64,000 nt of DNA from Bemisia tabaci (lineage: Eukaryota; Arthropoda; Insecta; Hemiptera; Aleyrodidae): assembly GCF_918797505.1 (NCBI RefSeq), contig NC_092793.1, positions 79,233,912-79,297,911 of the forward strand, read 5' to 3'. The position numbers were made by a program, and so were the translations under genes. Of the stretch, positions 32,121 to 44,100 are shown piece after piece (the stretch's first letter is position 1; every line of letters starts with the position of its first letter). The notes beneath the pieces were generated by a model, which was not told where the DNA came from, searched no databases, and was given only the letters and a program-made list of their open reading frames with translations.

Positions 32121-35100
32121 CTATGTAGACGAGAACCGCAAATCTGAAAGGGTTGTATTGCTAGACATAATGATCATTGTCGTAGCGTGTTCTTTCGGCA
32201 TGAACTCCTGTTCCTCCGGTTGCTTCTCATTTTCGCTCTTCAGTTTGTTCACTGTCCGGGCGTCGACGACAAGGAATAAGATCAGGCCCACAATTCCAAA
32301 TGAAGCTAGAATGGCGACCTGGTAGTGAAGACCCAGGAACTGACAGTAAAAGTAGGTCATGCCACTTGCACCAAACTAAAAACATTGGAAAAATGAATGA
32401 ATATGCTTTAATAGTCATTTCAAAGTTACACGTTTTTGATGGATGTGTAAGGGTTAACGAGGGAATTTGTCTGGAAATATCAATAAAATAATTGAGAAGC
32501 CGATTGTGAGACCAAACATTTTGTCTTGTCACATTGCTCTTACAATAACACGGGGAATTTTTTTTTCTTGTACTAACTGCTGTAAAAAGGGTTAGATATG
32601 AAATTTACATAGAGTAAGGGTAATAATAAGGTTACCTTGACGAAATTGAAAATCGCTGAACATTGCGAGCTTTGCTGGCGGAACATGACAGCTACAAGAT
32701 TCGTTGTATTTGAAAGCGTGTACATTTGACCGACTCCGATCATAAAACTTGCCAGAAGACAGATAGGAACGCTGAAAGAAAATTTTCAGGGTCTTTAAAG
32801 CAACTATCTCATTCAAAAATGCATAATGATTGTTTAACTCAGGAACCATGTATATAATTCGCAATTTTTCAAAAGTTTAACTTGTGATTGAACTTTTTAC
32901 ACATAATACCGACTGCCTGTCATATTTTTGGAAGTATTCGTCGTGGAGAAGTTTCCATGAATGCAATGTAATTAATAGAAACTGAAATGAATGGTACCTG
33001 AATTTTTTTTTAAGATTCAGTACTGATTACAATGGGCCTGTTGCATGCAAGAGATACAGCCGCGCGAATAGACTTTTTAGAGGTTAAATGACACGAAAAT
33101 TACGATGGTCACATTAAAAAAGTCTGAAATACACTCCTTACTGCGCAATTTGCGTTGTCAGGAACGCGCTTTTTCAAATTTCCCGCGTCTGAGGGCAGTT
33201 TTCTAATCACCGGAAACGAGCAAACGGCGCGGGCTCGGTGATTTCCGGAAGATGCCGAGTCGTTGTTGTTGTTGTTATTTTTTCCTTCAGTTTGTTTACA
33301 AACCCAACGTGATCTCCTATTGTGGTCCATATACGCTTTATGCGGTAACCAAATCGATCAACTTTTAAATATCCAACGCAATCCTCCTACATTTCATTTC
33401 ACGATATCACGAGCTCCGATTTTTAGGTTATGTTGTCAGTTTTAGTTGACCGGAAATAGCCGCGAGTTGCCGTTAAAAAACTGCCCCGAGACGCGGGAAA
33501 TTTGAAAAAGCGCGTTCCTAACAACGCAAATTGCGCAGTAAGGAGTGTATTTCAGACTTTTTTAATGTGACCATCGTAATTTTCGTGTCATTTAACCTCT
33601 GAAAAGTCTATTCGCACGGCTGTATCTCTTGCATGCAACAGGCCCATTTCTATCGCTGAAAACTTAATGTTGTTTTTGTATTGGCACTTTATATACGGCT
33701 CGAGGTGACGGCCGTTTAAGTCTTGGTCAGTTTAGAGAAAATATTAGAATATACAACAAAATCAACCGTAAACCAAACAAAAGAGCATTTTTTCTGTTAT
33801 TGTACTCTTATTCAAGTATTTTTGCTGCATCAGAGTTATTTTTGATATTTTAATGCACCAAAATGAACAGCCAATGGCTTTTTTTAATATGTATAGAATT
33901 ATGGGACCAGACTTGAATTAAATAGCGTAGTATTTTATTTTTTAAAAAGAAATTGAACCTTTGTTGTTGACGCTACCGAATATATTCCTTCTGAGGGATG
34001 TTACAGAAAATCTCTCAAAACTCTCGTATCTGATATTAAATACGACATAATGATGTTGGAGATCAAACCAGCATCATCACTTAAAACTTTCACGGTATTT
34101 TCTTCGAATAGAGAAGAAAAATCAATAAAGTTTTAAAGGCGTTGAGAAAAAAAAATGACGTTAAATAGTTTTCTTTGTAGAAAATAGGTCATCTAAATAT
34201 CTAATAGGTTAAAATTTTCACGGTATTTCCTTCGAATAGAGAAGAAAAATCAATAAAGTTTTAAAGGCGTTGAGAAAAAAAAATGACGTTAAATAGTTTT
34301 CTATGTAGAAAATAGGTCATCTGCAACGGCGCAAACCGAAGAGGTACACATTTTCTGCAGTTTTATCATGGATATGTTAGCTGGATGAAGTAACGTTGTG
34401 CATATTATCTCACCTGTTGAACACGATGCCGACATTTTCAGTGTCCCCAAATACGGCATCGTTGGGGAAATTGAGGACGGTTAGAACAAAAGATATTATA
34501 TAACAAAATTGGCCTGCCGAAAGGAATAGACTTCTCTCGTAGTCAAACTTGCATTTTTTCTTGCATAAGTACTGCACTATGCCGCCTGTTAAGAATACAA
34601 AGAAATTTATTAAGCATGTTACAGTTACACACTAACGTGGTGAAAACTGACTGGATCCTCTTAAAAGAAGGTCACTATGGAGAGAGTATACTGATGAACA
34701 TGAAGCAATGTTGATTTTGCGGCTCTACCGCTTTCTTACCTCGAGATTTAACACTAGGAAAAACTCTTAAAATCCCAAGACGCTCATAAATCTATTAGAG
34801 GCTGTCCTGAAATGACGAAGGATTGATTTTTTATTTTATACGCCTCCCCCCTTTCTTCGTGTCAGATGTGTGCTAGGTAGCGTTAATCCCCTCCCTTCTA
34901 CACAATTTAAAAATTACGCCAGGGTTAGGTCAGCCCCCCCCCCCATATCAGTCAGTGAAAATCGGGACTTTGTGTTGCATTCGATCGAAATTTTCGTGAT
35001 GGGTGCTTCACGCCGAGTTAATCGTTGCTCTTCGGCTTGATTTAGGTAAATTTAAGGCACCCCTTGAAGCCCTCTCCTCTCGGACTCTGACGTCATCCAT

Positions 35101-38100
35101 CAACGGCTCTGTTGATCTAAATTGACTAATGTACTTTAATTTATAAGTAGTGACTTCGTTTTTGAGGAAGTATTGAATTAACATTAGAAGTTCAAAGATC
35201 GATAAAAAGACGACCATGCAGCCGCTGAGAGGAAAAAAAAAATGTTGTTACATCAATTCAACTTACCAAATATGACCCCAAAACCGATGAAAATTCCACT
35301 CAAAGGCACCAACTGTTTTGAGTAAGTCGTCAGATTTAGCGTAAAACCAACGCTCGTTATGAAAATAACATTGCTATATGACATTTGCATACCTAAAACG
35401 TAAGAAGGCAAATGTTATTTACTATTAGAGCTACTTGATAAATATCAGAAGATCTAAATGACAACAACATCTATTTATATAAAGTTAATTATCAACATAT
35501 TACCATTCCACACCAATTAAATTTCTTTATCAATCGATTTGCTCAAAAACTGTATACCATTTCCGATTCTTCGAGTTAGCTCTGCTCATAAAGGGACAGT
35601 GACTGGCAACATTGCAACACTGTTGCGATGCGTATCTTCAATGTGTCAAAACTTCCCTTTCACCGATATGTTCATGTCATCTTTGTATGAATTTAAAATA
35701 AAACTGAGCTGAGTTGAGGTTGTCTACCCACATGACCGAAGGCGTGCTGACCCTCAGGTACGCATACCATCCATTTATTCAATTTCTCATTGTTCTGTCA
35801 AACCTGGTAAGTTGCACTGGGTGTAACCATAAACAATGCAAATAGAGCTATCCGACAAACAGTGGGTTTAAAACTGCGCGATAAACGTCGATGACATACT
35901 TTAAGTTGTTGTTAAGTTTCATTTTTCCTTCTTTTATTATTTACTAAATAGTGACGTTTACTTCCCCTCAAAGTGAATTTTTCGTTGTACCCTTTCTGTC
36001 TCCCCTGTAATCTAGGATGTGCCAAAACAACCCTCATTGACTTAAAGACCCCCCCCCCCCCATAATTTTCATAAGTTCATAAGTCATAGAGGAAGGGGGT
36101 CGTCGAGGACTCTCTGCATTGCTTGTTTTGCGCAACGCGTGGAGTATTCATACAGTCTTGAAGGCGCTTTCTAGGCGCTATTTTGCGTTTCATGTTCATG
36201 CCGACGGCACTGTATTTGGCGCAATGCGTGAAGTATTTCTTTCAGTATATTCTTACAGTCTCGTAGGCGCTAATATGCGTTTTGCGCGTATTGCTGAGTG
36301 TTCGACGCTATCATTCAAACTCGCGGAGTTGAGAATTTCTCAACTTGCTTCTTTGGTTGTTTGTGCCGTATTGTTGGGAGGAGTAAGGTCGAAATTTGAG
36401 AGAAGGGCCGTTACAAAGTCAAAGAGTATTTCTGCTGAGAGGATTCAATTAATGAATTCAACGAATAGTGTTCAACTAAGGACTGATACATAGAATTCAA
36501 ATAATAAGCTTCTACTGTTAGAATTCAGTAGCGTGACCCTATTAACACTAAAGATCGCATTTTTACAAACTCGATTTTAACTAGGTGTGAGTCTCGATAA
36601 TTTTACCTAACGTTAATATAAGATTAATCCTAGTTTAGGATATTTATACGTGTAATCAACAACCAATATAATCTGTAGTGGCTACGTAATGTTGAAAAAA
36701 GAAGAGGAAAAGAAAAAAAAAACATGGCGTCGTTCAACAAAGCAGATCGATGATCAAAACTTGAAACCACGTATTTTCATTTGCGACGTCGCAGACTTCG
36801 CATCTTACTTTATTTTTTAAATTGGAAAACTAGTCAACTTAATTTCTCGAAAACTTCCTTGATTTGTCCTCCCTATCGGCAGAATATTTCCGCAAACCTC
36901 AAGTTATAAAGTTAGCTTAGATATCCTCGAAATCAAATAGAGGCGAAAATTGTGAAACACCGCAATGAAGAGACGTGGTTTTGCTTTTTAGCCATCGAGA
37001 TAAGGGTGAACGATACACACTCCATGCGCTCACCCTCCACTGGGCTCTCTTGGCTAATTGCCTCCGCTTCGATGCTACCGTGCTAAGGAAAAACCCCGTG
37101 TGAACATTCGGGAGTTGCCAAATTTCCTCCGATAAAATGTTTATTTTTCAGAAAAGTTATCAATATTTGTCCTTGAAATTTTTACACTATTTGGATCAAA
37201 TTACGAACGAAATTATCTGAAAATTTGAGGGAGAAATGTTTATAAATATCCCCGCATAAATTCGTGATTTATCAAATGAAATTTGGCAACGCCTTAAGGC
37301 TCATACGGCGTTTTTCCTTGGCACGGCAGTATGATAGTTGTAAATTTATCCCGGAGCGTGAATAACTTTGAACCACCGTGCGGTGTGGCGTTCCATGTTC
37401 CTTGACATACAAATGCATCCTCGTCAAGTTCAATGCCGGAAGACGGTCTAACGGACTGTGAACTTTATTGATTCAGTCTTTGCGGGATTTATTCGCCGCT
37501 TGGCTGACAAAAGGGCGTAACTACACATTGAGATGAGCCCGAAAAAGCATTGAAACATATGGAAGACAGGGTTCATTGCTGATTGTAGTTACGTCCCTCT
37601 GTCAGGCAGCCGACGTATTGATGTCTGTCTGAATAGAGTCCCTTTAAATTTTACCCCCAAGTCATACTCCCAGCTTGAAATGCGGGTTAACTCCTATCTC
37701 TCTTTCATTTCATAACATCAAACAACTCTGTTAGCGAAAAAGCTTGTCACACGATGTTATCCCGTAGTTATTTCAAATGATTACGAAGCGTGGTTCACTC
37801 AAAAGTTTGTTACCCGGGCAGAAGAAGGAAAGGTGAAAACTGCAGAGCGCAGTAATTTTACTTTAAGTTTTTAAATTTTACATCTGATTTCTCATTCTCC
37901 ATGTCTTACATTAATTCAGTGAATACTTTCTTTGCTCTCGGTCTATGTGAAAGTGGTGCGCCTAGCACTCAAATAGAACACCAGCGGACCGAATTTTTTA
38001 AAACTACGAATCAATGGAAACATATTTAAAAGATGCCGGCCTCAAGTTCCTCTCTGTAAACTCCAAATAAGGCGTTGACAAGAATCAAGTGAGTATTTCT

Positions 38101-41100
38101 ATTCAAAATTGGTATTCGCGCTTTTGGGATGAGTCTCAACACTCTATTATTGCGCTTTTGGATACCGTCCGCGTGCTTCGCTTTCTACGCAAAATTGTGA
38201 AGACAAAACATAAAACGTAGTGCCTTAATTCAGAACTCGTCCTGCGGGCTGATTATTGAAATTTAAAGACAAAGCTATAAACAAAGAAGACATAAGGAGT
38301 ATATAGCGATCCTATTGGTTGAAATGGCTGGTTTTTTTAGACTAAGTGGGTAAATGATGAACTAACTATCGGGCCTCTCGTGGGTTGCCGTTAGTTAGTC
38401 TATTTCCTCTGTCCATTGCAACCACCTGCTTCCACCAATAGGATCCCTCCATATCCTTTCAGTCTTCTTTGTCTATTGCTTTGTCTATAAATTTCAATAA
38501 TCAGCCCGCAGTGGACTATTATAAAACATGATATACAGGGTTATTCAAAAGTCACGCACCACTGGCCATGAGGGAGGAGGCCATTTGAAATTTTTGAGTT
38601 GCCCCCTGCCCCCCTTTCCCGAGGGGATCAAAAACTGGAAAGTTCCTAAACAAGTTTCCCCTCCGATATGAGGAAAAACGTCTTAAACCGCAAATCGATA
38701 TCATACTTAGAACTGAAGTTATGGCCAGTGGTGCGTTACTTTTGAATAACCCTGTATGTGTGGTTTATGGATATGTGTTTGAACATAATGACCTGAGAAA
38801 CAAAATATTGGCGTGAGGAGGAGCATATCCTTGTCGATGAAGACTTTCCATGACTTGACGAGGGCCTCCCAGAAGCCCTCCTGTCGGCGTGTCTTCTTCT
38901 TCTGCGCGGAGTCCTCCGAGGCAGCAGGACGAATGAAGCAGAAGAGCACAACCGCTACAAACGCTATACCGATAAGCACGTTCAGAATCAGGTATCTGGT
39001 CGAAGTGTCCACCTTGGCTTTCTTGTCCAGCAGGAAAAACAACACAACATTCCCAACGATTGGCCTGAAGAAAAGTATACATTTTTCATAACAATTATCA
39101 AAACGATTTTGACATACTACCGTGCGAAGGAAAAACGTCGTATGAACCCTCAGGCGTCGCCTAATTTCTCCTAGCAAATCACTAATTTTTAGAGATTTTT
39201 TTTAAATATTTGTCTACCGATTTCTCAGATAATTTAGTACGCAATTTTATCTGAAGATCCTGAAAATTTAAAGGAAAAATATTCATATCTTTCCTAAAAA
39301 ATAAAAAAATTATCGAAGGAAATTTTGCAACTCTCGAATGTTCATACGGCGTTCTTCCTTATCACGGCAGCATAGTCGAACGCCATGTTTAGGGTTTTAT
39401 GTTTTAGGAAAAAGTTACAAAAATGATATCCTAATTATTATGGAAAATAGGTCATGCGTCATCAGGGTATTCGTAGAGGAGAGAGGTATCGATGTTGAAG
39501 AAAAGTATGAAATTTTCACACCAATTATTAAAAAGATATTTAGTTAGGTGTGTGCCAATTTTAATGTTTTTTTTTTTTTTTTACTTTTAAGAAACATTTA
39601 TAAAAGTGATATCCTAATTATCACAGAAAAGTAGGTAGTGCGTCACCAGGGAATTTATAAAGATCTCTGCACGTGGTCACACGAAACTCTTGCAGTCCAT
39701 GGGTTTGTTTTCTCTGAGGCAAAGGAACCTAATTAATGGACATGTCACACTTGCTAGGCTTCTGCAGTGATTATCTGTTTTTCTTCCTTCAACTTGCGTC
39801 CCTTTTAATTGGAGAATTCTGTAAGCTCTGTAGGGTTTGGGAACGGGAAGATTGGCTTTGATAGGGTTTTTACCAATTTGGTTATTTAATTTGTGTTGCA
39901 GATATCATTGTTTGCAGTTCATCGGTACATGTGTCCTCAATCGTATGTGGACGTAATTTTCCTAAAAGGAGCTGAATGAGGAAAATGATTCAATCAAATA
40001 GAACTATGTCTATAGAATTTGCGTGCCTCAGATTTCCCTCCGATTTTATTGATAGTTCATTCTAGCATAATTGTATCGAATTCCGGGGGAGCACAATTGA
40101 AAGCTGCAACGCTGAGTTACCAAGTTCTTCCATAAAAAATAAGTTACATTAATATTTTGAAAGCATTAATAAAAAATATGAACAAAGAGAAACTTAAAAA
40201 TAAAGTGATTAATCTGGGCCTCAGAGATTTACTTTACTCTGCTCTCGAAGTATTAGATTCGTCCCGTTTACAGCAAAGAAAGTCAATTTTTTTAAAAAAA
40301 TCTTTATGGTTTCCATGGTAGGCAACCAATAAAATCAGTAAAATATGGCTAAAGGGCAGATTTGAAGCATCCATCTTGAAGTCTCTCTCTCTGATTCTGC
40401 TACGTAAACTCCTCATGATTACATTATATGCGTAGCCCTATGACAGCATCCCTGCAACCATCCGGTGCAGTCAATGACCGGACGAATGAGCAAATTGTAA
40501 GCAAGTCTCACCTGCCTTTGTAACCGTGACAAGCTTAGCGTATTAAATTTGATCAACCTTTACTCGAATGAAACCAAAGCGTGTCGCACAATGTCGCTCA
40601 ATCTATAATTATTTCTTTATTTATTATCGATTTCTTTATTTATTATTTATTTCTTTATTGATTATTGATTTCTTTCTTTATTATTTATTTTTTTATTTAT
40701 TATTTGTTTATTTTTTATTTTTCACACACTTGTACTTCCGCATCTTTAACCTCTCACTCATTCACCGATCAGGTGCAGCTGTTCCCTTATTTTAAGGATG
40801 GGCAAGTACATACAACGTAGTTAAAAAAAAAATGCCTGTTTTCTCTTCAAAATCTTACGTAGAAAGCGATTTATACAACGGGAAGTTCGGAAATCAACTT
40901 CTAGGTGAATTTTGACAAGTAATTGAGGGGCTTGGAGGACACAGCGCGTAAGTGTAGTTTTTGATACTTAGAGAAATGCAATGTATTACAATAATACAAT
41001 GTACACATTAAAATGTGTATACAATGTATGTGTGTTTGAAGTTTCAGAATTACACGGGTCCTTATGGCGGAAAGAAAGTTCAAACTGATTTTTCGATGCT

Positions 41101-44100
41101 TAAAAATCGGAATTTGGGAGCGAATTATTCACAGAATATGCATTAAGACTAGCTTTACTTGAAATCATTAATAAGTCAATTTTCTCGAAAACTACACTAA
41201 TGCGCTTTGTCCTCCAAGCCCCTCAATTCGAAAACAGACCAATGTAAATCAGATTATACAAATGACGTCATATTCATTTCAAGCATTTCAACTATGTTAC
41301 TCGTAAACACTTAATATCTCGTTCTGTAGTTGATATACAGACTTCCCTTTGTGTAATTTGTTCGTGAAATTTTGAAGGGAAAATATGTTGCGTAGTGTTT
41401 CAACTCATACGTCGCTTAGTGGTCTTTTCTGCAGAAATCCAGAATGTACATTCAAACACACTGAAAAAAAGTTCTCGGCGTTTTGGCAAGGTTCGTTGGT
41501 ACTTTTACCATCTCACTTTTTTTTACCAATTATTGGTAATTTTACCAAGACAGACTGGTAAGCTTACCTAAGAACCGGTATTTTTACTGTTTTTTCAGGT
41601 AAGAATACCACTTTTATTGGTAATCAATTCCCGGTATTTTTGCCATTTTATCTCGGTAATTATACCACAGTCGATAAAAAATATTGGCGTTTTTACCAAG
41701 GTCCAGTAAAATTACCGAGATAGTTCAATAATTTTACCAAGATTTCTCCGATACCAATTTCATAAATGGTAATTTTACCAAGAAAAAACTGGGATCAAAT
41801 AGAACCCTGAATTGTTGGTAATTTGACCCTTTTCTTAGTAAATACACCGAGATTTTTTTTTCAGTGCAGAAGTACTTTTCTGGTACACTTTAAGCATAAT
41901 CCCTCGCCAGAGAGATTCTGTTTTAAGAGTAAACACGAGGTTGGCAACGCCGCAAACTACCTCACTGCTCACTGCAGTGCAGCTAACCTCACATCCGACC
42001 ATCGATCTGCCGTGCAACAGCAGCACCAACCCAACTTGCATTAAAATCACGTGGGAAGCAAGGACCTTTCACGTACCCCTTTGCCCCCATTCATTTACCC
42101 CGCTCATTTTACTTTTGCACGGCATGACATTCAGTGGCATGGCGTACTTTGCAATACATCGATTGATCTTCCATTGAAACCTACGGAGAAGAATCGATAG
42201 ACAGGATGCTCGCTACGAACACCTTGGTAATCGATTCTTTATTATAGCTTCAAATGGGGAAATATCGATAGTTGATCATTCGCGTCTTGCCACAGATGAC
42301 ATTGTGATCGCCGCGAGCCATTCATGCTGCTTTTTACGACTCTTGTCTGTGGCAGTGTAGCAGTCAACATTGGGCGAGGGAGCTAGACGTGAAAGCCGCC
42401 TGACATAGAAAAAACCACGACCTTGAAAAGTTGCAATTTAAAAAAGAATGAACAAAAACCTTCCTCATTAACAATCCTTAATTAATATGATGCAAGGTAT
42501 TTTTTTTATAATTTTTATTTAATAATTATTTTATACTATTCTTGCCCAAAATGTTGGTTTTAACAGTTACATCAGATTGCCATGTTGTTTATTCATCATG
42601 ATTGCAGCTTTTGCAAACACTATTTGTGCGCAAAAATTCAAAATAGCATGGCACACATCGTTCGATGAAGGTACGTCTCCCCCAGACTCCCCCGTTCGCC
42701 CGTGAAAAAGATGGAACAAAAGAACATAGAAAGGAACGGAGGGAGCAAGAAGGAAGGATGCGTTCGGTGGACACTAGAAATTTATAGAGTTAATCATAGA
42801 TTCATACCCATTATGGTTGAAGTTGTCTTAAGTCAGAATTTAGCAATTCGAGGGACAAATTCAAGATTTTCATTAAAATGCTTCGAGTAAGTTATGATCT
42901 CTTGAGTCAATTATAATAATTCACGTCTATTCTTAATGAAAAATAAAACATGGGATTCAATGTCACAAATTGGGTCGTTATGGTGGTTATTCATGACAAA
43001 ATTGACTCATATTGCATATTAGATACTTTAAAAGTACGAAAATTTTCTGAAGGAAACCCCCCGGACTTTTTTTCTACCCCTCCTCCGTTTAATAAATTGT
43101 AACATTGTTCTTTCCTCGTTCACTTAATTATTGCATAAAACTTTTACATCGATTTTATACAAAAAATGGCTCATCCTATTGGACACCATTTGTTTTCCTG
43201 TGCGGGGAAGGGATAAAAAAAGTCACGAGACACTTACGCTGCACATATGACTAGCCAGAAGACACTAGTATCCCGGGCTATTGTCTTCGGCGAGGAGTTC
43301 TCGATGAGATAGGTGCCTTGAGCAGTCCACAGCAGAGCGTGCGTAAGCCCATTTGTAGCGCAGATAGGGTAAATGATCTTCACGTCATCAAAGTAGAATG
43401 CAGCAGAGTACAACCTGTACAAAATATGGAAATCTTATTTTGAAAAGAGGATGAAGAAACAAACGGTCAAAATTCCCAAATTGTGCATGGAAGAAAAAAA
43501 AAGTCACCCTTACATTGCTCATAATCGATTCTAGGCCTCGCCTTCTTTTCTAATCGTGGTTATAACGTTTCTGCGGATTCCTTTGAAAATTTAGAGGAAT
43601 TCGCATCGTACTATGCCGAAAATCCACTAAAATTGGTACACGGACTTTATGTCCACTTTTTTTACGTCCACAGACTTTTGGTCCACAATTTTTACGTCCA
43701 CAGTTCTAAAGCCCACACTATTGTTAAGTCCATTACTTAAACGTCCACTAAATTAAGTCCACAAATGTAAAGTCCACTAAAAGCCCAAAACATAAAAGAA
43801 CAAATTTGAATGCTTTGGAAATCATTAAATTTGACACGGAACGACTATTATATTTACAAAAAACACATTATATTTTCCAGTAATACATATTTCTTTTTCA
43901 TCAGTTTAAAAGGAAATAATCAATGCAGAAAGTACAAACATTTCAAAATCATGAGTTGAAAAACGCTGACTCCGCGAGTTTAAATATTAAAGCCTAACAA
44001 AGAGCGGAGCGGCGTGTTAGCAGCGCAGAACGCGCACTGGCGCCTACAAACCTAACGAGATACTTCACGCATTGCGCAACGCGTGAAGTATCCCGCTAGG

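Noticed and set aside
36119..36493. 124-aa open frame
   Set aside because: It runs through a degenerate palindromic repeat; no family resemblance or splice context.
40607..40740. Open frame rich in F, L and Y
   Set aside because: Translation of a TTTATT simple-repeat tract.
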